42,079 bases of DNA from Pelagibacteraceae bacterium AG-339-N18. Lineage in GTDB: Bacteria; Pseudomonadota; Alphaproteobacteria; Pelagibacterales; Pelagibacteraceae. Of this stretch, positions 1-7,767 are shown piece by piece. Each line of letters starts with the position of its first letter. Positions within the stretch are counted from its first letter, which is position 1. The translations under genes were made by a program, and so were the position numbers. The stretch spans positions 1 through 42,079 of the forward strand of contig QCAD01000001.1 in assembly GCA_003282055.1 (NCBI GenBank). Reading direction: 5' to 3'. The notes below the pieces were generated by a model. It did no database searches, was not told the DNA's origin, and saw only the letters and a program-made list of their open reading frames with translations.

Positions 1-1
1 T

Positions 2-865
2 GCTATTCCAGCAATAGTAGCTGGAGTAAAAAGAATAATTATGGTTAATCCAGGATATAAGGGTAAACAAAATGCAGCAGTTTTATATGCAGCTAAAAAA
101 TGTAAAATAAAAGAAATATATTCTATTGGTGGTCCTTCAGCGATTGCAGCAGTTGCTTATGGTACAAAAAAAATTAATAAAGTTGATAAAATTGTTGGTC
201 CTGGTAACATTTATGTAGCGGCCGCTAAAAAGGAGGTCTTTGGGGATGTGGGTGTTGAAGGAATGATAGCTGGACCATCAGAGGTTACAATTATTGGCGA
301 TAGATTTTCAAAACCAAGTTGGATAGCAAGTGATCTTATAGGTCAAGCAGAACATGATAAACTTGCTCAATGTATATTAATTTCAAAAAGTATGGATTTA
401 ATAACAAAAACCAAAAAAGAAGTCTCTAAACAGTTAAAAAGGATTCCAAGAACAGCCATTGCAAGAAAAAGTTTGTTTAATAATGGAATTTTAATTCAAG
501 TTAGCTCTGATAAAAAGATTATTGATATTGTGAATAAAATTGCTCCTGAACACTTAGAATTAAATTTAAAGAATTATAAATCTTTTATTCCAAAAATTAA
601 AAACGCTGGATCTATTTGTTTAGGAAAATATGCTGTAATGGCAATGACTGACTATAATGTTGGATCAAACCATATACTGCCAACAAATGGGTCAGCTAAA
701 TTTTCAAGTGGTATAAGTGTAAACGAATTTTATAAAAGGATTTCATATATAAACTTATCAAAAAAGGGTATTGAAAAGCTTGGACCATCAGTTATAACTC
801 TTGCAAATTATGAAGGGCTAGCTGGACATGCTGAGTCTGTAAAAAAAAGAATTTGGAGAAAATAA
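2..865 (+). CDS. hisD: Histidinol dehydrogenase (5'-truncated by window edge)
   Basis: HisD carries out the last two steps of histidine synthesis: the Zn- and NAD-dependent oxidation of L-histidinol to L-histidine. The reading frame is open from base 2, before the first ATG at 41. The residues before that ATG ([13 protein letters not shown]) fit the family, so the true start lies outside the window. About 287 C-terminal residues are present. Visible family motifs are VGPGNIYV, the AGPSE segment, the metal/catalytic region GQAEHDK, the APEHLE segment with its conserved Glu-His, and NHILPT near the C-terminus. It ends 2 bp before the preferred infA start. With hisS, hisZ and hisG downstream it forms a histidine-related neighbourhood, although infA, two tRNAs and csp intervene. 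The identification is very secure. Confidence 0.97.
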   Translation, partial: AIPAIVAGVKRIIMVNPGYKGKQNAAVLYAAKKCKIKEIYSIGGPSAIAAVAYGTKKINKVDKIVGPGNIYVAAAKKEVFGDVGVEGMIAGPSEVTIIGDRFSKPSWIASDLIGQAEHDKLAQCILISKSMDLITKTKKEVSKQLKRIPRTAIARKSLFNNGILIQVSSDKKIIDIVNKIAPEHLELNLKNYKSFIPKIKNAGSICLGKYAVMAMTDYNVGSNHILPTNGSAKFSSGISVNEFYKRISYINLSKKGIEKLGPSVITLANYEGLAGHAESVKKRIWRK

Positions 866-867
866 AT

Positions 868-1083
868 TTGTCAAAACAAGATTTACTTGAATTCAAAGGT
901 AAAGTAACTGACTTATTACCTAATGCCATGTTCAGAGTCCAATTAGAGAATGGTCATGTAGTAACAGCACATACTGCGGGCAAGTTGAGAAAAAATAGAA
1001 TTCGAGTGTTGCAGGGTGATAATGTGACTGTAGAAATGACGCCTTATGACCTAACTAAAGGCAGAATTATCTTTAGAGGTTAA
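868..1083 (+). CDS. infA: Translation initiation factor IF-1
   Basis: IF-1 binds the ribosomal A site during initiation. The product is a single S1/OB-fold domain of 71 residues, the usual size. It contains DLLEFKG near the N-terminus, LENGH and AHTAGK in the middle, and the family signature RKNRIRVL followed by [14 protein letters not shown] chose the TTG at 868 because GGAGA at 855-859 is well spaced for it and the protein then begins where IF-1 normally does. A second in-frame TTG at 853 would add five residues and overlap the hisD stop. The gene follows hisD by 2 bp, and tRNA-Phe starts 6 bp after its stop, so hisD-infA-tRNA-Phe may share a transcript (inferred). Confidence 0.95.
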   Translation: MSKQDLLEFKGKVTDLLPNAMFRVQLENGHVVTAHTAGKLRKNRIRVLQGDNVTVEMTPYDLTKGRIIFRG

Positions 1084-1089
1084 TTTTCT

Positions 1090-1164
1090 GCCTCGGTAGC
1101 TCAGGAGTAGAGCAGAGCCCTGAAAAGGCTTGTGTCGGAGGTGCGAATCCTTCCCGAGGCACCA
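1090..1164 (+). tRNA. tRNA-Phe (anticodon GAA)
   Basis: A full cloverleaf can be drawn. The acceptor stem is GCCTCGG/CCGAGGC, the D stem GCTC/GAGC, the anticodon stem GAGCC/GGCTT with loop CTGAAAA (GAA at 1122-1124), the variable loop GTGTC and the T stem GGAGG/CCTTC. The discriminator is A, and CCA is encoded at 1162-1164. Two oddities stand out. The D loop is only 7 nt (AGGAGTA), and the T loop reads TGCGAAT, with G instead of the near-universal T at position 55. It begins 6 bp after infA and precedes the csp gene. Confidence 0.95.
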
Positions 1165-1238
1165 CCAAAATATCTTGAAATTAATATAAAAGAAATTAAC
1201 TTAAACTTAATACAAATAACAAAAGGACGAGTAAAAAG

Positions 1239-1451
1239 ATGAGTACAATTCAAGGTAAAGTAAAATGGTTTAATGGTAAAAAAGGTTACGGCTTCATAGA
1301 AAGAGACGATAAAGAAAAAGATGCTTTCGTTCATGCTAGCGCAGTTAAAGCAGCAGGAATGAGATTTTTAAATGAGGGAGATAAATTAGAATTTACATTA
1401 GAAGATGGTCCAAAAGGTCCTTCAGCAGTCAATCTAAAAAAATTAGATTAA
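1239..1451 (+). CDS. cspA: Cold-shock protein (CspA family)
   Basis: This is a single cold-shock OB-fold domain of 70 residues, the normal Csp length. CspA-type proteins bind single-stranded RNA and DNA and act as RNA chaperones or antiterminators. The N-terminus has GKVKWFN; RNP-1 is KGYGFIE and RNP-2 is DAFVHAS. A good ribosome binding site, AAGGACGAG, lies upstream of the ATG. The 74-nt leader between tRNA-Phe and the start is probably made by tRNA processing or by its own promoter. A hairpin terminator follows directly. The family is certain; the paralogue number (cspA, cspE and so on) cannot be set from sequence alone. Confidence 0.93.
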   Translation: MSTIQGKVKWFNGKKGYGFIERDDKEKDAFVHASAVKAAGMRFLNEGDKLEFTLEDGPKGPSAVNLKKLD

Positions 1452-1466
1452 TTAATAATATTTAAT

Positions 1467-1508
1467 AAGGGCGTTTTCTTTAATAATTAGAAAGCGTCCT
1501 TCTTTATT
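1467..1508 (+). terminator. Intrinsic terminator of csp transcript
   Basis: A 13-bp stem (1467-1479 pairing with 1489-1501, with two G-U pairs) surrounds a 9-nt loop (1480-1488) and is followed by a T-rich tail, CTTTATT. It lies 15 bp after the csp stop codon, as expected for the end of that transcript. Confidence 0.8.
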
Positions 1509-1565
1509 AAGGGTTGAATAATTAAAATATTTGTCATAAAAGACCCAAGTGATTATGAATAATAC

Positions 1566-1630
1566 ATCTATGATGACCTTAAACAGCTCTAACAGAGTCT
1601 GTTTCCATAGCCTATTGGCTATTTATTTAT
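1566..1630 (+). ncRNA. Candidate small RNA with two hairpins
   Basis: The 224-bp gap between csp and tRNA-His holds two compact hairpins. The first pairs 1581-1590 with 1594-1604, giving ten pairs with one bulged T and loop AAC. The second pairs ATAGCC (1607-1612) with GGCTAT (1617-1622) around TATT and is followed by TTATTTATAAT, like a terminator. A plausible promoter, TTGTCA (1531-1536), 17 bp, TATGAA (1554-1559), would start a transcript near 1566. A 25-codon ORF (1555-1632) overlaps it but has only one His codon, so it is not a good histidine leader peptide. The boundaries and the very existence of the RNA are inference. It could instead be a backup terminator or a cis element for tRNA-His/hisS. 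Confidence 0.4.
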
Positions 1631-1675
1631 AATATAATTTTTAATCTACACAAAAATAATATAAAAACGAGGAAT

Positions 1676-1750
1676 GCCTGGGTGGTGTAACGGTTAGCAC
1701 GAAAGTTTGTGGAACTTTAAGTTTGAGTTCGATTCTCAGCCCGGGTACCA
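1676..1750 (+). tRNA. tRNA-His (anticodon GTG), alphaproteobacterial type
   Basis: The cloverleaf has acceptor GCCTGGG/CCCGGGT (ending in a G1-U72 wobble), D stem GTGT/GCAC, anticodon stem AAAGT/ACTTT with loop TTGTGGA (GTG at 1709-1711), and T stem TTGAG/CTCAG with the normal loop TTCGATT. The discriminator is A73, and CCA is encoded at 1748-1750. The base before G1 is T, not the G-1 that marks tRNA-His in most bacteria. Loss of G-1 together with A73 is an established trait of many alphaproteobacteria. The hisS start codon is only 5 nt after the CCA. Confidence 0.95.
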
Positions 1751-1755
1751 AAAAA

Positions 1756-3150
1756 ATGAATAAAGAAAAAAAATTAGTTCCTGGATTACCTTCAGGGTTT
1801 GAAGATCGTTGGGATAAAAAGATTCTTATAAAAAAAAAGCTTATAAAAGCTATTGAGAATAATTTTATTAAATTTGGAGCAGAAGCTCTCGAAACTCCTT
1901 CTTTCGAAATTGCAGAAAATATTGGATCTTTTTTGGCAGAAGATGAGTCTAATCCTATGTCTGATGTATTCTCATTTGAAGATGGAGATAAAAATTTAAC
2001 TCTCCGTTACGATCTTTCAAGTCCTCTTGCAAGATTTTATGCTCAAAACAACCAAGAACTTCCATCAATATTTAAGCGATATCAAATTCAAAATGTATTT
2101 AGAAATGAAAAAGCTGGAAATGGTCGATATAGAGAATTTATGCAAGCTGATTTTGATATTATTGGGAATGTTAATTCTTCCCAAGCAAATGCAGAGCTTT
2201 GTAATTTAATATCAAGCGCACTATTAGATTGTGGATTAAACAAAGATCAATTTACCATCAATGTAAGTAACAGAAAAATAGTCCAAGGACTAATTAATGA
2301 ATTAAAAATTTCTGAGGAAAAACAAACTAAAGTCATTCGGGCTATTGATAAACTAGATAAATCCGGATTCGGCCTTAAAGGAGTTGAAGATTTACTCAAA
2401 AAAGAGAGAAAAGATAAAAGTGGTGCTATTACTAAAGGAGCTGAATTATCAGATTATCAAGTATCACAAATTTTGAATTTTCTTAAAATAAAAGATTTAA
2501 AAACATTAAAAGAAACTTTAAAAAACCCTTTATCTCAAGAAGGAATAAAAGAATTAGAAGATGTATTTGAAATTCTTGGATATGGGTCAAATTTGAAACA
2601 AGTTAAAACAAATTTTACTATAGTGAGGGGGCTTGCTTATTATTCAGATTTTATTGTTGAGACTAACTTAAATTTTAAAGTCACCAACAATAAAGGTAAG
2701 GAAATTGAATTGGGTAGTATTTGCTCGGGAGGCTCATATGCTAAACTTATTTCAAGATTTAGAGGGGTCGATGTTCCTGGAACAGGAATTAGTTTTGGAG
2801 TTGATCGATTACTATTTGCGTTAATACAATTAGACCAAATTAAAGTAGAAGATAAAAAACCAGTTTTAGTTTGTGTAATGGATCAAAAATTTTTGAAGAA
2901 TTATTATGAGATAGTTGATTTATTAAGAGATAATAATATTAGCGCTGAAGTATTTTTAAGTGCCAAAAAAAATCTTGGGAAGCAGCTTGAACTAGCTAAT
3001 AAGCGTGAATTATCAGTTGCAGTAATTTGTGGAGAAAACGAGTTTAAAGATAATACTGTAACTATTAAAAATCTTAAAGGTATTAAGGGTGAAAATAGCC
3101 AAACAATTCCAAAATCGAATTTGATTAATGAAATCAAAAAATTTATCTAA
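1756..3150 (+). CDS. hisS: Histidyl-tRNA synthetase
   Basis: HisRS charges tRNA-His. The protein has 464 residues when started at ATG 1756; the frame is open upstream, but only into the tRNA. Class II features are visible: motif 1 around GAEALETPSFE, motif 2 with VFRNEKAGNGRYREF, the HisRS signature as VRGLAYY, and motif 3 near GTGISFGVDRLL. An anticodon-binding domain fills the last ~90 residues. The motif-2 region differs from the gamma/firmicute form, in line with the divergent HisRS that recognises G-1-less tRNA-His in alphaproteobacteria. There is no room for a Shine-Dalgarno outside the tRNA, so translation probably starts on a very short leader after tRNA processing. The 3' end overlaps hisZ by 23 nt. 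Confidence 0.95.
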   Translation: MNKEKKLVPGLPSGFEDRWDKKILIKKKLIKAIENNFIKFGAEALETPSFEIAENIGSFLAEDESNPMSDVFSFEDGDKNLTLRYDLSSPLARFYAQNNQELPSIFKRYQIQNVFRNEKAGNGRYREFMQADFDIIGNVNSSQANAELCNLISSALLDCGLNKDQFTINVSNRKIVQGLINELKISEEKQTKVIRAIDKLDKSGFGLKGVEDLLKKERKDKSGAITKGAELSDYQVSQILNFLKIKDLKTLKETLKNPLSQEGIKELEDVFEILGYGSNLKQVKTNFTIVRGLAYYSDFIVETNLNFKVTNNKGKEIELGSICSGGSYAKLISRFRGVDVPGTGISFGVDRLLFALIQLDQIKVEDKKPVLVCVMDQKFLKNYYEIVDLLRDNNISAEVFLSAKKNLGKQLELANKRELSVAVICGENEFKDNTVTIKNLKGIKGENSQTIPKSNLINEIKKFI

Positions 3151-4186
3151 CAAAATCCTTAGATCAGTCCAGTCTAAAGGATTTAAATATATTGAATTAC
3201 CCTCAGTTATTGAGACTAGTCATATAGTTCAAAGGTCTGGTGAGAGTTTTAGAAAATTTATTTTTTCATTTAGAGATCAGACAGGTAATGAATTATGTTT
3301 GAGACCTGACCTTACAATTGCGTCTTGTCTTAGATATTTGGAAAATAATTTAAAGGGTAAAGAAAAAATATTTTATAGTGGACAAGCTTATAGAAAATCT
3401 CAAAATAAAAAGGACTCTATAATCCGAAATCAAGTTGGTTTTGAGATTATAGGATCAAAAGATGAAAAAAATGATGATAAGGAAATAATAAATACATCAC
3501 TTAAATCACTAAAAGACCTGAAATATTCTACAGGAACTCTCACCATTGGTAATGTGGAGATTTTTAATCTTCTAATATCTAAATTGGATATACCAAAAAG
3601 ATGGAAATTAAGACTTACGAGACATTTTTGGCGAGAAGAATACTTCAGTGATTTATTAAAAAGATTAGAGACAAATTCTGATGTAGATCCAACTATTGTT
3701 GAGGTTGATAAAAAACGATATTTAAAAATGTTAAAGGATGATCAGTCTTCTATTGTTGCAGGCAGAACATTAAAAGAAATCTTAGAAAGGTTTGACAATA
3801 AGATTAAGGATCCAAGGAGAGCAAATAGAGGAAGCAATACATCAAAAATTATTAAGGAGTTTTTGAAAATTAAATGTCCAATAAATAAAGCTGCAAGGAT
3901 GTTAAATAAATTTTTTAAAAAACATAAAATAAATCTTTTTGTTGATCAGAAATATTTTCCTATCTCAAAAAACAAAATATCAAAATTAAATGTGGTTTTC
4001 TCGGCTGCTTTTGGTAGACAATTAGAATATTACACTGGTATAGTATTTAAGATAGATATCAAATCAAAGTCGAAAATTGTTAACTGTTGTAATGGTGGTC
4101 GTTATGACAAATTAATTTCTGATCTTGGTTCAAAAAAAAAGGTACCTGCGGTTGGTGCTGCTCTTAACTTAAATTCTCAATTATGA
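3128..4186 (+). CDS. hisZ: ATP phosphoribosyltransferase regulatory subunit HisZ
   Basis: HisZ is a catalytically inactive HisRS paralogue that forms an octamer with short-form HisG and carries feedback control by histidine. The 352-residue protein keeps class II core traces: CLRPDLT near residue 60, then the motif-2-like stretch YSGQAYRKSQ. Near the C-terminus are GRQLEYYTGIVF and NGGRYDKLI, both typical of HisZ. It lacks the anticodon-binding domain. It follows hisS with a 23-nt overlap and overlaps hisG by ATGA, so the three are very likely one operon. Its presence fits the 228-residue short HisG next door. Confidence 0.92.
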   Translation: MKSKNLSNKILRSVQSKGFKYIELPSVIETSHIVQRSGESFRKFIFSFRDQTGNELCLRPDLTIASCLRYLENNLKGKEKIFYSGQAYRKSQNKKDSIIRNQVGFEIIGSKDEKNDDKEIINTSLKSLKDLKYSTGTLTIGNVEIFNLLISKLDIPKRWKLRLTRHFWREEYFSDLLKRLETNSDVDPTIVEVDKKRYLKMLKDDQSSIVAGRTLKEILERFDNKIKDPRRANRGSNTSKIIKEFLKIKCPINKAARMLNKFFKKHKINLFVDQKYFPISKNKISKLNVVFSAAFGRQLEYYTGIVFKIDIKSKSKIVNCCNGGRYDKLISDLGSKKKVPAVGAALNLNSQL

Positions 4187-4869
4187 AAAATTTAATAAAC
4201 ATAGGAATACCAAGTAAGGGACGGTTAAGAAAAGATGTTCTAAAAATTTTTAATATAAAAAAATTAAAACTTATCTCTGAGCGAGGTGAAAGAGAATTAA
4301 TAGGATCAATAAAAAATAAATCTAATATAAAAATTTTGTATTTACACGCAAGAGAAATTATTGAAAGATTAGGAGACGGCTCGTTAGACATTGGTTTTTC
4401 TGGTTTTGATTTATTGAAAGAAAGTGGGATAAATGCTCAAAAGAAAATAAATGTTATAAAAAAACTTAATTTTGGAAAAGCTAATCTAGTTGTAGCTATT
4501 CCAGATCCTTGGATTGACGTTCAAACAATAGCTGACCTAGAGGAAATTGCTTTTGAATTTAGAGATAAAAAGAAAAAAAGATTAAGAGTTGCAACTAAGT
4601 ATCCAAATTTAACTAGGGACTTTTTATTTTCTAAAGGTGTTACTCAATTTAAATTGATTGATAGTTTGGGAGCAACTGAGGCGTACCCTTTTACTGGTTC
4701 AGCTGAATTAATTACAGACATAACCTCTACAGGTGAAACTCTTAGGGCGAATAACTTACGAATATTGAAAGATGGAGAAATCTTAAAATCTCAAGCTTGT
4801 ATTTTTATATCAAAAAAAAATAGTAAGAAAAAAGGCTTAAAAAACTTTGTTAAATTACTTTCCAAATAA
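4183..4869 (+). CDS. hisG: ATP phosphoribosyltransferase, short form (HisG-S)
   Basis: HisG starts histidine synthesis by joining ATP and PRPP to give phosphoribosyl-ATP. At 228 residues this is the short form that lacks the C-terminal regulatory domain and needs HisZ, which is encoded immediately upstream. Family features are GIPSKGRL at the N-terminus, the GFSGFDLLKE segment, RVATKYPNLTRDF in the middle, and the PRPP-binding loop near GATEAYPFTGSAELI. Translation is coupled to hisZ by an ATGA overlap. Its last 15 nt overlap a small ORF on the other strand (4855-4986). Confidence 0.95.
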   Translation: MKNLINIGIPSKGRLRKDVLKIFNIKKLKLISERGERELIGSIKNKSNIKILYLHAREIIERLGDGSLDIGFSGFDLLKESGINAQKKINVIKKLNFGKANLVVAIPDPWIDVQTIADLEEIAFEFRDKKKKRLRVATKYPNLTRDFLFSKGVTQFKLIDSLGATEAYPFTGSAELITDITSTGETLRANNLRILKDGEILKSQACIFISKKNSKKKGLKNFVKLLSK

Positions 4870-4986
4870 TTTATCTTTAAAATATATGAGAATAATTTTA
4901 ATGATATCTAAATTTCGTATCACTGCATAAGTAGCTATTAGAAGCCCTATTCCAAAAATAATTTTTAAAATAAGATATAATTCCAT
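4855..4986 (-). CDS. Possible small single-pass membrane protein (43 aa)
   Basis: This is a 43-codon ORF starting ATG GAA TTA at 4986. A good Shine-Dalgarno, AAGGGA, lies about 8 nt upstream on the minus strand, stronger than at many real genes here. The peptide has one hydrophobic stretch (roughly residues 3-23, rich in Ile and Leu with a central GIGLL) and a short Lys-rich tail ending in DKLFGK. It fills the space between hisG and rmuC, is divergent from rmuC (30 bp apart) and overlaps the hisG end by 15 nt. I recognise no family. Without this ORF the gap would be an unusually large 147 bp for this genome. Confidence 0.5.
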   Translation of the reverse strand: MELYLILKIIFGIGLLIATYAVIRNLDIIKIILIYFKDKLFGK

Positions 4987-5016
4987 TAAAATCCCTTATA
5001 ATACAAGTTACGAATC

Positions 5017-6108
5017 ATGGACACAATTTTATTAATAATTTTAATTTTAATGTTTGGAGCAATCCTGGCTATTTTGTATTTAAATTTAAAGTCTAAGAAA
5101 GAGAGTACAGTTAATGAGACTAATGAAATAGCAAATTTGAATGCGGAAATTATTAGATTAAAAGATAGCTTGAATTCTACAATCAATACATCTCTAAGTT
5201 CGATGTCTAATTCATTTAACTCTTTATCAACTGGGGTTACAAAAGATATGACCGAGGCTCTTACCAAAGTTGATCAGAAGGTTGGTAATTTTAATGAGCA
5301 AGTAAAGCTTTTAAATCAAAGTCAAGAAGGAATTACTAAAATTTTAGCAGGGGTCAAAAAATACGGAACTCTAGCTGAGTACTCTTTAGATGCTTTAATA
5401 AAAGATTTACTTCCAGCATCTCATTTCATGATTAACGTTAAAATGAAAGAAGATACTAGTGAAAATGTAGAATTTGCAATTAAGCTTCAAGGTGATGTTT
5501 TAGTTCCAGTCGACTCTCATTTTCCAGTAGAAAAATTCAAAGCAATTACAGAAGCTTATGAAGCTGATGATAAAAAAGCGATAGTTGACGCTCGAACAAA
5601 GTTAGCAAGTGCTTTTAAAACTAAAGCAAAAAGTGTAAATGAAAAATATATTGTGCCACCAAAAACAACTGATTTTGCAATTGTATATGCTCCTACAGAG
5701 AGTCTTTATAAAGAATTAACTGAGTACCAAGATCCAAGCACTAAAGAATTATTAACTCAAGAGCTGATGAAAAAATTTAAAATAGTAATTTGTGGCCCTA
5801 ATACTTTATCAGCATATTTACAATCTTTACACATGGGATTTCAATCTCTTAAAGTTCAAAAGGGCGCTACAGAAATTTATAATCACTTAAAAACAATTAG
5901 TACAAGGTTTGCAAAGCATTTTGACAACGTTATAGTTTTAAGAAAAAAGCTGGAAGAGGCCATGAATGTTGTTGATAAGTTTGGAACTGATGCAAGATCA
6001 ATCACCAGAACATTAGAAAATATTAAAGATCCCGAGCAAGTTGAAAAAGCTGTACTGACAGAGAACGTCGAGAGTTTTGTTGAGAGAAATAAACAGCTTA
6101 AAAAATAA
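5017..6108 (+). CDS. rmuC: DNA recombination protein RmuC
   Basis: RmuC proteins are membrane-tethered coiled-coil proteins with a PD-(D/E)XK-like nuclease fold, linked to limiting recombination at inverted repeats. The 363-residue protein begins with one transmembrane segment (about residues 3-22). A coiled-coil region follows (about 30-110) with heptad-like Leu/Asn/Ser spacing. The RmuC domain starts around KKYGTLAEYSLDALIKDLLP and includes VLVPVDSHFPVEKF, the conserved core, and PNTLSAYLQSL. It is shorter than the E. coli protein (475 aa), mostly in the coiled coil. It sits 37 bp before a RecB-family exonuclease gene and then exonuclease I. Confidence 0.93.
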   Translation: MDTILLIILILMFGAILAILYLNLKSKKESTVNETNEIANLNAEIIRLKDSLNSTINTSLSSMSNSFNSLSTGVTKDMTEALTKVDQKVGNFNEQVKLLNQSQEGITKILAGVKKYGTLAEYSLDALIKDLLPASHFMINVKMKEDTSENVEFAIKLQGDVLVPVDSHFPVEKFKAITEAYEADDKKAIVDARTKLASAFKTKAKSVNEKYIVPPKTTDFAIVYAPTESLYKELTEYQDPSTKELLTQELMKKFKIVICGPNTLSAYLQSLHMGFQSLKVQKGATEIYNHLKTISTRFAKHFDNVIVLRKKLEEAMNVVDKFGTDARSITRTLENIKDPEQVEKAVLTENVESFVERNKQLKK

Positions 6109-6145
6109 TTTCTTTTTTTTGATAATACCGACTATAAGAAATCAC

Positions 6146-6844
6146 ATGCGTTGGAACCAAAAATATAACTATCCTACAAGTTCAAGAGCAACAGAGGATG
6201 GAATAAGAAGATATGTTTTAGGTGAAGCTAAATTACCAAGTGTAACTTCAATACTTGATGCAACAAAGTCTGAAGAAGATAAAGCAGCTTTGGCTAATTG
6301 GCGTGAAAGAACTGGTTACAAGGAAGCTGAAGCTATTACAAAAGCAGCAAGTAGCAGAGGCTCACAGATGCATGGCTATTTAGAGTCTTTTCTTTTGGGT
6401 AGAGAAAATTTAAGTTTCTTTGAAGACAATGAGCAATTTAAAAAAATGGCAAAAGAAATTATTGATAAAGGTTTAACAAATAGATTAGAAGAAATATACG
6501 GTGTGGAGTGCACAATGCATTATCCTGAGAGATATGCAGGTACAGCAGATTGTGTGGGTCTTTATGAAGGAAAAGAGACAATAATTGATTTTAAGCAGTC
6601 CAACAAACCAAAAAAAGCAGAGTACATAGACACTTGGTTTTTACAAACTGCCGCTTACTCTTTAGCACATAATGTTGTTTATAATTCAAATATCAACGCA
6701 TGTGTTATTCTAGTTTGCACAGTGGATAATCTATTTCAAGAGTTTAAAATTCAAGGGTCTGAACTAATAACATATCAAAATTTATTTTTAGGTAGATTAA
6801 AAAAATTTAATGAAATAAATATTTTAAGTGAAATAAACCAATAA
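6146..6844 (+). CDS. PD-(D/E)XK exonuclease (RecB/MGME1/phage-type)
   Basis: The predicted single-domain DNA exonuclease has 232 residues. The RecB-family motifs are visible in order: RGSQMHGYLE (G...H...E, about 71-80), a Glu-rich segment at 115-121, AGTAD with Asp135, IIDFKQS with Asp148 and Lys150, and QTAAYSLA (QxxxY, about 167-171). This set matches the mitochondrial exonuclease MGME1 and the small exonucleases of T7-like marine phages. I chose the ATG at 6146 because the upstream extension would overlap rmuC and add only low-complexity residues. The context, rmuC before and exonuclease I after, points to recombination or end processing. A phage origin is possible, but base and codon use match the neighbours. 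Confidence 0.75.
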   Translation: MRWNQKYNYPTSSRATEDGIRRYVLGEAKLPSVTSILDATKSEEDKAALANWRERTGYKEAEAITKAASSRGSQMHGYLESFLLGRENLSFFEDNEQFKKMAKEIIDKGLTNRLEEIYGVECTMHYPERYAGTADCVGLYEGKETIIDFKQSNKPKKAEYIDTWFLQTAAYSLAHNVVYNSNINACVILVCTVDNLFQEFKIQGSELITYQNLFLGRLKKFNEINILSEINQ

Positions 6845-6918
6845 AAACTTCACTAATATTATTTTATAATTAGTTTATATATAGTTTATGAATACATATA
6901 GACCTCTTAAAATAAAAA

Positions 6919-7767
6919 ATGGATAAAATTGTAATTTACGATACTGAAACCACAAATTCAACGATATGGGGATCCATAATTGAAGTTGGAGCTGTTGTAG
7001 TCGACAAAAATTTAAAAGAAATTGGAAAACTAAATATTAGAGGCAGAATGCCAGAAGGCGAGGTGCCAAGCGCAAAAGCTTTACTTGTTAATTCAACTAG
7101 TATTGATTTATTAACTAAAGGGAATTATTCGCATTATGATTTCTTGGGTGCTGTTGAAAATTTTTTCTCAAAATGTGCTCCGGCAATGTTTATGGGATGG
7201 TCAAATTTAAATTTTGATCGAAGGATGTTTCATTTCAATTTTTTTAAGGGTAATCGGTATCCTTATGCTACTCATTCATCACCTAACCAAGAACATGATG
7301 GATTACATATCGCAAGAGCTGCTCAAACTTTGAATTCTGAAACTTTAAAAACAGAATTGACAGAAGCGGGTAATCCGAGCCTTGCTTTAGAATCCTTGTC
7401 TAGAATGCAAGGTTTCGACACTTCAGCAAGCCATACTGCTTATGTTGATGCTCAAAATTCATTGAAAGTTTTAAGAATTATTAAAGACAAACATAAGGAA
7501 AATTGGGAAATATTTTTAAAGACATCAACAAAAACCAGCGTAGAAATGTATCTAAAAAATGAAGGCATATATTCTATCTTTGAAAATGTGAAAGGTAGAA
7601 ACATGATGTATCTTACTAGTACATTGCATCCTAACCACTGTTTTCATCCATCTTATTCATCCTGGGGATATGTTTGGGATCTAAGAAGAGATCCTGGACC
7701 ATTGTTAAACTTACCATTAAATCATTTAAGAGATATATTAAAAAAAAATTTAGTCCCAAAGCTTTAA
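6919..7767 (+). CDS. sbcB: Exonuclease I, N-terminal part (gene split by -1 frameshift)
   Basis: This ORF is the 3'-5' ssDNA exonuclease domain of ExoI. The DEDDh motifs are YDTETT at residues 7-12 (Asp, Glu), GWSNLNFDRRMF (Asp) and SHTAYVDAQNS (His...Asp). After the nuclease core the SH3-like part begins, through WDLRRDPGPLLNLPL. Reading then ends early, at TAA 7765-7767, just after a run of nine A (7740-7748). The missing C-terminal ~200 residues are encoded in the -1 frame down to 8357. A single -1 shift gives about 479 residues, close to E. coli ExoI (475). It could be a real frameshift, rescue by transcriptional or ribosomal slippage, or a sequencing error. Confidence 0.88.
   Translation: MDKIVIYDTETTNSTIWGSIIEVGAVVVDKNLKEIGKLNIRGRMPEGEVPSAKALLVNSTSIDLLTKGNYSHYDFLGAVENFFSKCAPAMFMGWSNLNFDRRMFHFNFFKGNRYPYATHSSPNQEHDGLHIARAAQTLNSETLKTELTEAGNPSLALESLSRMQGFDTSASHTAYVDAQNSLKVLRIIKDKHKENWEIFLKTSTKTSVEMYLKNEGIYSIFENVKGRNMMYLTSTLHPNHCFHPSYSSWGYVWDLRRDPGPLLNLPLNHLRDILKKNLVPKL

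Noticed and set aside
853..867. infA start at the TTG at 853
   Set aside because: That start would lie within hisD and has no Shine-Dalgarno; TTG 868 has GGAGA at good spacing and gives the normal IF-1 length.
1101..1334. 77-codon ORF on the minus strand
   Set aside because: It runs antisense across tRNA-Phe and csp, and its sequence resembles no protein family. It is a shadow of real genes.
1555..1632. 25-codon ORF as a histidine leader peptide
   Set aside because: It contains one His codon only; attenuator leaders have runs of several. It overlaps the two hairpins better explained as structured RNA.
6146..6844. Recent phage insertion carrying the RecB-type exonuclease
   Set aside because: No integrase, attachment repeats or other phage genes are nearby, and base use matches the neighbours. 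An old phage origin stays possible.
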